A DNA stretch of 64,000 nucleotides from Branchiostoma floridae (taxonomy: Eukaryota; Chordata; Leptocardii; Amphioxiformes; Branchiostomatidae), in the NCBI RefSeq assembly GCF_000003815.2, contig NC_049983.1, positions 22,907,800 to 22,971,799 on the forward strand. Direction: 5' to 3'. Below are positions 46,444 to 59,100 of this stretch, in pieces (position 1 is the stretch's first letter; each line of letters starts with the position of its first letter). Position numbers and translations under genes: made by a program. The notes below the pieces were generated by a model. That model searched no databases. It saw only the letters and a list, made by a program, of their open reading frames with translations, and was not told the origin of the DNA.

Positions 46444-47124
46444 GGTTTTCTGACACTTGCCTGTCTCTGGACTGGCGAAAACTTCTCAATCAACTTGTGA
46501 AGTAACAACGTCAACGCTTTATCTTTAGAGAACGTTTCCTTTTACTGTTCCTTTTTTTTTTGCCAGGGCATGTGGCATGCCTATTGATTGACTCCTATCG
46601 TATGTCATCACCAAATACAAAGCGTCTTTTGTATGTATATATATATAGGAGAGTAAAAGAGGAAGTTAAGGACACGGTTTATAAGAGGAAGACATGACAA
46701 TAGTGACAGAAATGAGACAAGGACCACATCCTCATCACGTGTGTATTATTTGTTGATGAATGTTATCTAAAGTTTCTCTCTAAATATCACCGTGAACACC
46801 TGGGGGACACCAGTGGCTTTCCCAGTAACATAATCCAGCTTCTGCGAGCAATCTAACCGAAGAGTTAGTTACTCTAGCTAGTTACTCTAGCTATGGAAAA
46901 GCAAACAGCGTTGATTGTATTTCATACCCAGTAAACTGCCCCAAGGAGTCACACATAAGATCTATTATGCAGAGTAGTACAAGCCGCATATCAGGAAAGA
47001 CTTTAACTGATCCACTCACACCCGGGGAAGGACCCTTGCTCTTTTTTTGATAAATGCAATACCGTAGGTTCTATATGATGTTTGAGGTGTGGTTCTCCTC
47101 AAACACGGGACCTTCATTTTACTA
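46444..47124. other. 5' flank of the receptor kinase gene
   Basis: No TATA box or intron is clear. A short (TA)n tract lies near 46640. The promoter of the kinase must be in this stretch or further right. Confidence 0.4.
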
Positions 47125-47232
47125 CTCTCCAAGCAGAGGTTGAGTCTCGGCGATAAAGTAGTGGAGAGGAACGCGTCGGTAAATTTTCCGACTACTACTA
47201 TATCTCCACGACTCAACCTCTGCTTGGAGAGG
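47125..47232. mobile_element. Short foldback MITE, CTCTCCAAGCAGAGG ends
   Basis: The first 22 bp (CTCTCCAAGCAGAGGTTGAGTC) are repeated exactly in inverse at the other end, and the arms continue with mismatches. Confidence 0.85.
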
Positions 47233-47891
47233 ACATTTTACGTCCTATCAGAGGGACGGCCATAAACGACACTAGGTATACTCATTTGCACTTGAGTCGT
47301 GTTAAGTGTATTCCAAGGGTATTCGAAACCAGGCTTTGAGTCAAACAATCTACTTTTACGCTGTCCAACGCCACTGCCTATCATACCTGTAACATAATGA
47401 TGTACTTCCTATCTACACATACTAGATAAACAAGAAGAAGTCTGAAGCTATTTAAGGTACTTTATTTAATACCAAGTCGATGAAACTCTCACAAATCACC
47501 ACCACCATCTCTTGGAGCATCTTTACAAGAAAATTAACATATTTTTTATAACTGAATATTTAAAAGCTTATTTGACACAAATGACAAAAATTCAGAATAT
47601 TATTTAACGTCTTTGTGAGACCTTCAAGAAGGATTGTGTCCACAAAGAATATTATTTTGAGGGCTTCAAATACAAATACATGTATTGCTTTGAGGGCTTC
47701 AAATACAAGTTAAGGGGGTCATCATCAGTTACATTTACAGTACATTACACGGATGATTCAATTCAAACAGGCTCTAATAAGAACGACATTATAATTAATT
47801 TACATGTACAAAGGACTTTGGCAGTTTGGAAGTCCTTTCCTATTACAAATAGCACCAAGCTCATTATGTTTTATCCTTACGTTTACATATA

Positions 47892-48789
47892 CAGTCAAAC
47901 CTGTCTATAGCGGCCACTCAAGGGACTGGTCAAAATTGGCCACTATAGAGAGGTGGCCACTATAGAGAATATGCTAATTAATTGACCACATGCAATAAGT
48001 TACAAACGGTTTTAGTACCCACTGATCTTTATTCACATAATACAGTACTGTACATGTACTGCAATGATTTTTACTCTTAAGAAAACAAAAGCTATAAAAA
48101 GTTTTAAATGTTCTACAGTTGATATTGTCTGAAGAGACCGGTATCGTCATATTTCTTTGATCTTTCGTCTTGTATCCTTTGATACTTCGCCGTCCGTATG
48201 TTCCCGCTCGCGTTCACACGTCAGATTCGCCCATTATGTTGTTGTAGTACTCACAAGAAAAGTCTCGTCATTTTAGACTTATCTCTTAATAAATGTAAGA
48301 ATAAAATCCACCATAGTCTGAAGTTCATATCATTTTGCCTTTGTAACAATTTATTTGGAAAGTTTTTGTGATGTAAATTAACCTCAGCGATAGTGTATTA
48401 GGACGTAACTTTAACACAATTTCCCTCCGTAATATTGGTGTCGTCTATTGACCTTATATGACCTCGTTTGTCAGCGGGTATGGGTAGCGCCAGTTTACGA
48501 AGTTTTGTTTTGAAAATAAATCAAAGGGATTTTAAATCCGGCGTAGGGTGACAAAACGGCCGCTGTATATGGCCAAATGCGTGCCGAAACATAGATCAGC
48601 GGTCCGCGTGGCCGTAATCGGCAGTGTTTTTGTATCCGCGGGACCGGAAATCGTGTGGCCGTGGCCGCGTTGGACAGGTGGCCGCTAAGCCTATTTCTTA
48701 ATCATTACGAATCCAAGGGACCGACAAAAAGTGGCCACTATGGGCAGGTGGCCGCTATGCAAAGGTGGCCGCTAATACAGGTTTGACTG
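47892..48789. mobile_element. Non-autonomous TA-flanked DNA transposon, full-length copy
   Basis: Ends CAGTCAAACCTGT and ACAGGTTTGACTG are perfect inverted repeats with TA on each side. Inside the ends are several units of TAGCGGCCACCT and its variants. It is 898 bp long and has no transposase frame. Relatives at 3152-3703 and 4370-4924 are shorter. The superfamily is inferred from the TA target only. Confidence 0.82.
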
Positions 48790-50024
48790 TACTTTTACAA
48801 ATAACAAACTAAAATGTATTGAAAATTTTTAAACATTTATGAATCTAATGGCAAGTATCAATGTAATTTTACATGTTGTATATTCAGTTTAACATTGAAG
48901 TACATGTAATGGGTTTCCAACAAGAATCTTTCTAAATTTAGGAAAATAACCACGAATTTGAGGTAGCCAATCATGCTTGCTTTTTGGAGTAGCTCATTGT
49001 TGCCATGGACACCATCTTACACATTGGAGAATGTAACCCGCTAAAAGACAACAGTGCTAATAGGCTAATAGCTACAACATGTCCGGCAAACACTTATCAT
49101 TAGAAATTGTTTTCTTCAGGGCACGGTCACAAACGTCGTGCGATCATCGTACGATTTTGCTGCCATAGGATTTTCAAGCAGGCTGTGACAGAAACAACCA
49201 CCGATATGGATACAAAACAACATTAATTCTGTGTACCAAGGCAGTTAAACTTTGGAGGAGACATGCATTTTTGTCCTCCAAAATGCTTGAAGTTAGTGAT
49301 TGTGTGACGATTGCACAAACTATGTGACTGCGCCCTCACATTGCACATGACCTACATGTATTCGGGCTTAACAAATTACAACCGAGAGTCGGCGTAATGT
49401 ATTTGTGACATTTGCAAATAGACAAAATCACAACTCAATACTGATTGACAACAAACAACACTTGTTTTATAACAGAAATATAAAAAATTTATCAATGTAT
49501 AATTACTTTACGTGCTGATATTGCGCAGATTTCATTTTGGTGCTAAAAAAAAATTTCTAGATATAAATTCAGTGTGGCAACACTGCCCCCCCCCCCTACC
49601 TCCATCCAGGCAAGATTGTGCTTTCTGTATTTTCCATATATCTGCACAAACCCTCTTTCAACTTAAACATTCAATAATCTATAGTCTAATCAAAGTTTAC
49701 ATAAAATTAGACATATAGAAAAAATCTGTATAGAATCTGACAACTCTCTTCTCTAATGTTCTCTAAGAAAAATATTTGTCTTTGAGTACCTCTAAGAGAA
49801 AAAGTTTCAAAGTAATTATTCTGGAGTCATGCTGAGAGTATTTCATGATATGGATCAGTACACTGAAAAATACAACATGGCTATAGTTTTGGGGGGTCTG
49901 TTTAGTAGATGTTATCAAGGTAGGTGTCTTCTACCACACAAAGCTTAGTCTAAACATTTCCCACTGTTTTTCTAGTGACCTGCAGTGCACTAACGAAGCT
50001 GTACTACTTGTCAGTTTGGTTTGG
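48790..50024. other. Intergenic sequence
   Basis: AT-rich, with a poly-C tract near 49584. No exon recognised. It may belong to the 3'UTR or flank of the SLC41A gene. Confidence 0.4.
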
Positions 50025-50236
50025 TTTGGTTTTAATTAGGATCTCCATTAGTGACTGATGCGTCACTATTCTTTCTGGAGGCTGGGTGAATGACACTCAT
50101 TTTCGCTTGAGTGAAGTGAGGAAAGTCGTGTTAAGTGCCTTTCTCAAGGACACATGATCAGTGACATGGCGTGTTTCGAACTCGGGACCTTTGGGGTCTG
50201 AGCCTAACACGCTGCCGATTGGGCCACGCGATCTCA
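50025..50236 (-). mobile_element. tRNA-derived SINE
   Basis: The minus strand starts GATCGCGTGGCCCAATCGGC (A box) and continues to GAGTTCGAAAC (B box), as in a tRNA-Arg-like head. Then comes a body with CCTTGAGAAAGGCACTTAAC and ACGACTTTCCTCACTTCAC. Such a body is a conserved SINE type; I do not name its domain. Confidence 0.75.
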
Positions 50237-50552
50237 GTCTGCTATGGGTAGCGATTTGAGGGATCCCACTCTCTAAAACTTTAAAACTTTGCTTCCTACA
50301 ACTTTGCAAACATCTAATGGTTTGAAACAGTTTGATTAAAAATACATTTTTTTCATCTATAGAATTTTTGGAGTGGAAGCAGTTGAACTATGGAAGTTAT
50401 AAACTGATTTTAACAGGAAAGGCTGATATCTGTGACAAACCTGCTCCCAGATTGGAATTCGGGGTACATTTATGGATCAATCATCTACAAGACAGAATCA
50501 ATGTGCTGCTGCGCCTCCTGTTGATAATTCTGAAACTGCAGTTAAAATGATA

Positions 50553-50703
50553 CAGTAAATGCAGATCTTTTCCTTTTTTTCAGTGGCTTTATGTTTGCGT
50601 TTTTGAGGTGACCACTGCAAACTTCAAACCAATGCTAACATGCCATTTTGTCCCTACAACAAAATTTAATCCCAAGCCTGTAAACTTAAATGCATTTCCA
50701 CTA
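50553..50703. mobile_element. MITE with CTGTAAATGC-type ends, copy 2
   Basis: Begins CAGTAAATGCAG, ends CTTAAATGCATTTCCAC, flanked by TA-like sites. More diverged than the copy at 11822-12032. Confidence 0.5.
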
Positions 50704-51337
50704 CTAGTATTAATATTGCAGGCTTGGGAGAAGTTTGTGCTTCTGAAATAGAAGTGTTTTAAAGATGTCTGTACATCATAGAGCACATCAATGGTGAATT
50801 GCTTTCTGTAAATGTTCCAGATGTACATGTACTATATACAATACTGAAAACTGTTATAGTTCAGTTCAGTGCTGTTGTCATCTCCAAAATGGGACCTTTT
50901 AAGAACAGCAACTATATGTATGATGGGGTAAAAAGTTAGCAAAAGACCATGGCTTAGATTACAAACAATTTCTGTTTGAACTACACTGTATTATATACAA
51001 GAAGGGTAACTAAAGGTTCTTCAGTAAAATCTATGATCACTTTACTATACATACTGGCTCATCAGTCACAAAACTACAAATGACTTTTGCATCACCTTTT
51101 TAGCAAGTACATTGTATATTTCCTATTCAGAAAAGTATTGCCCTGGCTGTATGGATATCACAATGTACAATGTAGGTCTCAAAAATACTTTTTTCTTCTC
51201 ATCTGTACCCAAAATGCTGTTGCTGATTACCACAGGGCAGACTTTGTTATGCTGCTACTTTTGATTCCTATTACAAGCATTACCAGCAACCCATTGAAAA
51301 AGTGGGTGACTTTTGAATAAGTAAATAGTCTTTTACA

Positions 51338-52976
51338 TCACTATCACTGTCACGAATAAGCCAGAGTTTGTGGAGAGTATCTACCTGCAATCCTGTTAAA
51401 AATTGGCTGATAACTTGAGAATAACTGACTGTTTCTTAAACACCCACCAAGTGACTATTGAATGCACAAGGAGTTAAATCCTCTCTAGACACAACATCGC
51501 TATCGCTATTGCTATCTCTGTCGCGATGAGCCAGGGTGTGTGTGGAAGGCAGCCACAAGAAAAGCTGGTGATTATTGAATAATCACTGCGTCATTATTGC
51601 ATTTCTACAGGTGATTATCCACTGATGTCCTGATTATTGAATAATGACCCACACAATAGATGGATTCAACCCTGTCTAGTCCAAAAATCACTATCTCTGT
51701 TGACAAACTGTCAACGATGAGTCAGAGTGTGTGGAAGGCATCTACCAGCAACCATTTGAAGAAGTGACTCATTGACAGATCATAAAACAACCATCGGATG
51801 ATTATCAAATAACGACCTACATGTACATAATGGATCTAACGCTCTCTATTCCGGATTATAAAATAGTGACCTGCACAGCACTTTCTACTCTCTAGTCCCT
51901 GACATCGCTGTCCCTGTCGCCAAGAAGCCAGAGTGTGTGGAAAGCATCTACCATTTATAAAAGCGACTCATTGACAGATCATTACACAACCATCAGATGA
52001 TTATCAAATAAGGACCTACATGTACATGGATCTAATGCACTCTATTCCGGATCATTGAATATTGACCTGCCCTCTCTAGTTGCCGACATCAATGTCCCTG
52101 TCTCCGATAGCGTGAACCAGAGCTTGCTGAAGGGCACGGTGATTGTAATAATGAAATACTGTAGTGGGTGATTATTGAATAATGACCAGGCATTTATCAA
52201 ATAACAACCTACATAATGGCTGTAACTCTCTCTACTCATGACTATTGAATAGTGACCTGCACAGCACACTCTACTCTCAGGAAGAATAGCCAACAACATC
52301 ATTTGTTAAAAGCTAATTGTGGATCATCGGGGACTCGACTCTATAGTCAAATCCCTGATGTCGCTGTCCCTGTTGCCGATGAGCCAGAGCGATTGACAGG
52401 CACGGTGATTGTGATAATGAAATACTGTAGTGTGTCATTATTGAATAATCAGGTGATTATCAAATAATGACCTACATAATGGCTTTAATTTTTGTCCTGA
52501 TTATTGAATAGTGACCTGCACAACACACTCTACTCTGGTGATAACGAAATAGTGGGTGATTATTGAACACCGACCACTGGCAGATGATTATCAGATAATG
52601 GCCTACATAATGTAATGGTTGTAACCCCTCTGCATGACCCTTTCTAGTTGCCGACATTGCTGCCCCTGTCGCTGATGAGCCAGAGCGTGTTGACGGGCAC
52701 GGTGATTGTGATGATGAAATACTGTAGTGGGTGATGATTGAATATTGACCAGGTGATTATCGGATAATAACCTGCACAGCCCTCTCTAGTCGCCGACATC
52801 GCTGTCCATGTTGCCAATAAGTCAGAGTGTGTTGAAGGGCACAGTGATTGTAATAGTGAAGTACTGTAGTGAGTGGGTGATCATTGAATAATAACCAGGA
52901 TATCATAAAGTTCAAAATGGATCTAAACCCTCTAGCCTTGGTCTTGACTATTGAATAGTGACCTGCACAACCCTCT
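51338..52976 (-). repeat. Array of copies of the SLC41A C-terminal coding end
   Basis: Eight diverged copies of the last coding stretch of the SLC41A gene lie directly downstream of its stop. They start near 51340, 51485, 51675, 51887, 52072, 52341, 52640 and 52780, with the real one at 52977. The unit is about 140-300 bp. Each has a block like CGCTGTCCCTGTCGCCGATG, then AGCCAGAGTGTG, separated by AT-rich linkers with TGATTATTGAATAATGACC. Read on the minus strand the copy at 52640 still codes T-L-W-L-I-S-D-R-G-S-N-V-G-N-stop. Confidence 0.88.
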
Positions 52977-53162
52977 CTAGTCGCCAACATCGCTGTCCCT
53001 GTCACCGATGAGCCAGAGCGTATGGAAGGCCACGGCGAGCAGTCCCGTCCCCAGCAGGTCTCCGAGCGCGGTGAGGTACGGGATGGTGCAGTTGTCGGGG
53101 TCGTTGCCCTTTAGCCACATGTAGTGGACCAGCCAGTTGGCCACAAACAGAAGGATTGCAAC
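52977..53162 (-). CDS. SLC41A gene, terminal exon
   Basis: Codes [16 protein letters not shown], the D-P-D-N motif of the second half and the ending D-R-D-S-D-V-G-D followed by TAG. Its 3' edge seeds the array to the left. Confidence 0.95.
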   Translation of the reverse strand, partial: VAILLFVANWLVHYMWLKGNDPDNCTIPYLTALGDLLGTGLLAVAFHTLWLIGDRDSDVGD

Positions 53163-56100
53163 CTGTAGGGAAACAACAATAGGTTATCCTTAGTTATCAG
53201 ACATCTTTAGGTACAGGCACTTTTCTATCAGGAGAATCGCCTAATGGCCACAAGGAAACAAAATGGCAGGGTTGGACAGTTTACATAGAAAATTTACTTG
53301 CCCTAACTAACTTTTCACTTGTCGGGACAAATTTCATTCTTACCAGAGACGGGGTCCAATATTGCTTGCCAGGCAATTACAATTAATTGCTTGTGTTAAC
53401 AAAAGTTACAAAGTCAAAAAAGGAGTGTGAAAACTTTTTCTTATCAAAAATAAAACTTCACAAATATCAATTCCATTTTTGATTTTGTCTTCCCTAAAGT
53501 GACCTAGATGATTTCTTGATGGAGTACTTGGAAACTATAAGCTTTTTTTAAAACTTAAAATGAATATACAATATACAACTGGTTGCCATGGGAACTGACC
53601 TGTATCATAGCTGCGATGAGGTAGACCACTGTGAAGATAGCCGTGATGGTTGTGTGGCCAGCGTTGGCGTACGCTATCAGGTACAGGAAGATCAGGTGAC
53701 CCGGGACCACCAATAGGAACAGCACCCTGGCCGTCCTGGAGTGGACACCTGTTGACAGACAACATAAACCTTGGTGTGAGACACACAATGATCAGGTGAC
53801 CCGGGACCACCAATAGGAACAGCACCCCGGCCGTCCTGGCGTGGACACCTGTGCACAGAGAACATGAACATAGGTGTGAAACCATGATTTGGTGACTTTG
53901 GGACACCTGCTGACAGATATAATAAACCTCGGTGTAAGACCATAACAGAATGATCACATGACTTTAAAACACCAATAGGAACAGCACCCTGGCCGTCCTG
54001 GCATGGACATCTGCAGACAAACATAATAAACCTTTGTGTGAGACTAAAACAAAGACTAATCAGGTGACCAGGTAAGGTACTCTTGAGTAACAGCCTCAAA
54101 ACAACCATTCTAAGGATGATGTAATGTTAGTGATAAGTCAATGGACAGTGATTTCAAATTACAATTTTTTTTCAAAATAATGCAGTTTGAAACCACTGTC
54201 TGTTAGTTTGATGTCCATAAATATTGTGACTTAAGATACAACAGATGTAGGTTACCACGCAGATAAAGGTGAACTATTATTATGTATGGAATAAACTATA
54301 AATCTGAGTCATGAAAGAAGTGTTTTATCCTGACCTGAAGAGAAGAATGTTCTGACAGGGTTGGGACAGCCGTGTATGGCCCCCTCCGGCAGCTTCCCAG
54401 GCTTGCCTCTCGTGTGGAGCCAGGTGGACAGTCTGCTGGCCTGGACAGCCACCAGGTTACCCCCAACACCTGCAGGGGACAGGGAGACATCTCATCTATT
54501 AGTCCTGCTGTACATTGTGTACAGAAATGCCTTTACAGGTGCTAAGACATGTGACAGCCTGGGTTCTCCAAATAACTAAAGGCTATCACTGGACATGTCC
54601 CCATGGTGCCATTCTCTTATACGGATTCAAACTCACTCCTGCACGGAGCAGGAAAAAGGACAATACAGATCAGAAAGCCATCTAAAACAAGACAAAAGAC
54701 ATGTACAGTCAGAACACCAGGTAAATTTCTCTAGCTCTTATCGACAAGTTATGAACAGTTAGACTGACTGAAAAACTTTTGCATGAAAAGTAGTTCATGC
54801 CTACTATGCTACAGCGCCTCCTATCTTTAGCTTACAGTACTGCAGTTTGTTGAGATGCTTGTGGCAAAGTTTGGCAAAATCTCACATTGCCAGGCACAGT
54901 TGCTGTCAAACACAAGAAATGGAAATTGAAAAAAGACTGCAATACTGCAATAAGTCAAATTTAAAGTTGGTTACTCACCATTTATGATAGGAGTAAAAAC
55001 TGCAATGCCATGGTATGCAGAAACAGCAAAGTCTAGGATGAGGCCTCCTCCACTGGGGGAACATAGGAGAAGATCAAGATCATCAACATTAACTTAATCC
55101 TTCTGTCTCTTCTTACGTTATATGCATATGTCTCTCAATTCCAGTATGTTCAAAGCAGCTCAATTCAGTTCAAGTAATATGTGGCTTCAGATTTGGGAAG
55201 GTGGAATGATGGAAATTTGACAAATTTGCATTTCAAATTATTGCTGAATGTAAGTCACTGTAAGTTCAGGTCCACAAGAAGACCACTCCCTGCTACCAAT
55301 GGTCAAAACCAATGCAAATTTGCAGGAAAGGTTAAAAATGTGCTTTACTTTACATTATGATGTCTTTTAATTTCCAATCATGAATTTCAGAACTACAATG
55401 TATATACATATAGTAATTTTTGTCTTTGGATTACCTAATGATTAAACACATTCTCTGAGTTCCAAGTGTCTTCATAAGGCAAAGTACAAACTTAAGTCAA
55501 AGAGAACAGCATTATGATAAGTTATAATTGATACTGTATATGATAAATACTAACCTGCTGATGACCATGGCACATATAACCGGCTCCCAGCCATGTCTCA
55601 GCACCTCTCTCGTGTGGGGGTTCTTGTGCGAGATGTACATCCAAAACGGTGCCGATAAGAAAAACGCTACGGTGATCGTCGGAGCCATCCAGAATCTTGC
55701 ACCTAGAAAAAAAGAAACAAGAGAGGTATGTGAAAGCCAGAGTAGTAAAACTTAACTTTCCAGAATAGGCAGGTTTATAACTACTAGTATGGCACGTCCC
55801 AATGTTGTGCTTTTATGTAATTAGGTGCTTATGATCAACACAAATTTCCTCACTTAAGCTTGGTTCTGAGGTGATAATAATAGCAAAGAACGGTTCTCTT
55901 GAACGGTTCGTAAAGCCAGAGGTCCAAGTTTGAGAAGAGGTACCTCTGAGCACGTTTAAGAAACTAGCAAATGTACTGATAGGTGTCCATCCCAGCGGGA
56001 GTGGATAAATATCATCAGTCTGGTCTGATACAGATTGTACTCATAGTACAGTTACTGTAGAAAATTGTTGTGATGTGCCTTAAATTAAGGTGATCTACCC

Positions 56101-59100
56101 ATTATATGTTGCAAACAAATGGCAAAAAAACAGCCCAATGACCTACCATCCTCCACTGTTATGGCCCTCCATAGAACATTACTGATCCATGATAGCAGTG
56201 CCAGGGTGGTCAGGTCACAAACAAACAAACAAACAAACAAACAAATAAACAACCACCCACCATCTTCCACTGTTATGGCCCTCCACAGAACATTACTGAT
56301 CCATGAGAGTAGAGCCAGCGTGGTCAGGTCGCCCAGACTGGCAGCGATCGGGGTCGCCACGTTGTCTGGGTTCACCTTACACTTCCGAGACAGGATCACC
56401 ACAGCGATCATCACCGTACCTGAGAAGGAAAAATAAACATTAATCGGTATCAAGAAGGAAAGCTGAGAGACTTTGCCCCCTTTCTCTTATTGCTTTACAG
56501 CCTCATCTGTGGAACGAACACACAATGCATAAGTTTGGAACTGGTCAATTAATCTCTTTCAGGTAGTGTATTGTATTAGTGTATGAGAGAAAGCACATGT
56601 ATATCAAAATTAATGTAATATGTATTGTGATATATGTATTTACAGTCTGTATGACTTGTTTAGAACCACTGGAAAAATAGCTGGCCAAATTCCAGCTTAA
56701 TAATTGTAATAACATTACAAGACAATGGCTTCTCTAGTAGTAGCAAACCTCCCAAATTGAAGGAAATTACAGTGTATATGGAATACATTTAAATTTGTAT
56801 CTGCATTTTTAAAAACTCTTAAAACAGTTTGTATATGATGTCACATGAAAAACAATATTGAAGAAGGAATTAAAGAAAACCCCCTCACCCAGAATGGCGC
56901 AGGCCAGTGAAGCTGTGACCATACTGGAGGCTGTGAGCAGGAAGGCGTGGTGGATGTCAAACTTTCCTTCAGGGATCCAGCCAAACACTATCGCCGCTAC
57001 CGCTGCTAGGAAACCTACCACTAGGGCTTGGGCCTGGTGAGGATAAAACATTATTAGAAACATGTTCTAACAAAAACTGAGATATGGTGGATGTCAAACT
57101 TTCCTTCAGGGATCAAGCCAAACACTATCGCCGCTACCGCTGCTAGGAAACCTACCACTAGGGCTTGGGCCTGGTGAGGATAAAACATTATTAGAAACAT
57201 GTTCTAACCAACACAGGGACAAGTACATTATATATGACAGATGTCAGCCAAACACTATCGCTGCTACGGCTGCTAGGAACCCCACAACTAGGGCCTGGGC
57301 CTGGCAACGTAAAAGGTAAGGGTAAAGGTAACACCACATAGCCTTTGGGATATACAGGTAGCTAATTGCTGTTAATGCTGTCAGAAACACCACTACTAGT
57401 AGTGCTTGGGGATGGCAAAGTATCAATCAAAGCATTCTAACCAAACCAAAAACTATACCTAAAAATATGTAAAAATGATAATTCGTTTAGAGTACAGCAG
57501 GACTTTTCTCACAGATGCCAATGGGTCAAAAGAAAAAAACAAACACCTACAGACTCTACCCCCATAACTCACTGATAAACAATGGCAGCATACTCCCTAC
57601 CTGTGTGAGAGCCATGTTGCCCAGTATCAGCCTCCACTGTTCTTTCCTGTTGTCCATGTAACCCAGGTTGGCCTGGTAGGGAGACAAGAAAGGTGAAGTT
57701 GTAATTACTTAATTGAATTATTTCTTCCATCAGTATTCATGCACTGCTATTAACTAAGCAAAGCCGAGAGCGATTCACTACTAATAGAAATTTGTGCTAT
57801 TGGGTTAGGACTAGCAATTATGTTGTGTTTTGTTTAATACAGTCCTAAAAAAAGGTTGGAAGGTAGTTTTGTCCCTTGCCAGTGATCAATTCAAGAGTAA
57901 GGTTGGCAGGTTGGTTATAACGTTACTAGGTAGCCTAACACCTGTAAATCCGTATATAAAAAAACATGTCAAACTCACTCAAAGTAACAAAAATGTAATT
58001 AACAAGGAGAATGTACCATTGTGATTGTATCTGTAAAGTTAGTGTACTGAGTACATACAGCAAAGGGTGACTAGAGAAGCTATTTATTTTATTTCTAACT
58101 GCATCTCTAATGACCTGGAAGGAAAGAAGTTATTTGAAGAGGTATGCAAAACACACAAAAATTTCCAAACGCATACCGACGAAAACAAAACTTTAAGTTT
58201 ATATAACGCTATTAACGTCACATAATCCACTCATCATAGAAAAAGTGGGGTACTTCGTCTTCCACTGATTGCAGAAAAGAAGTCAAACCCCAAATGTGTA
58301 GATTGTAGCTCTCAACAGTCCATATCATTGATAGAATAGTCACTTGTTTACACTTGTCACCATTGTTATCTATATCAAATTACTTTATTTTATGTATGTT
58401 TACTATATTTTCTGCATGTTTCATGTTGCAATTAGCCCTCGGGCAAGAATTTGCAAATAAACATCAACCTTTATAATAAATACTCACAGCAGTAGAGAGA
58501 CGTGAGGCTAACGTCATCTCCAGGTTCCCCTTCAGCCCCAACAGTGCAGGAACTAAGATAAACACTTCTGATACCTGGATAAATACTGGCCAATGCTGCA
58601 ACAACAAAATATGACACATTGTTATATTTCAAGACACTGTATGAACCATGATAAAAACTTGTTTATATAAACATCCTGGGCTTGAAATATAGTTCTTTTC
58701 CAATTTTAAAAAGAAGATAAGATAATATCATTGAAATGAAAGACCAACATGAAAAAAAGGAGAAATTTTACATCTTTGTTCACAGCTCATCAGGGGGTGA
58801 ACATCTACATTTCTTCTGCTAAGATGTTACTTACATATTTGATGAAAGTCAAAGAAATAAATTGGTTAGTCAATTCTAAGCTAAAGATTCTATCAGTAAT
58901 TGCTGCATCTTCAAAAAACAAACTTCTCATTTTAACTGTCATACATACAATTTGTATGTGCTCATACCAATACGATAATTAAGTTTTGACACAGTATATA
59001 TTGTCCCCCCCCCCCAACTATAATTACTAGAATCCACTCTAGATCTTCTCATCTGATTGACCTAACAATACCTTGAGGTCACTTAGTTGATGCAATAAAC

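Noticed and set aside
50150-50236. tRNA-Arg gene on the minus strand
   Set aside because: A and B boxes are present but stems are mismatched and it continues into a SINE body.
53535-54108. Longer minus-strand frames over 53535-54108
   Set aside because: They arise from the duplicated exon edges read through introns. Only 53600-53748 has both splice sites.
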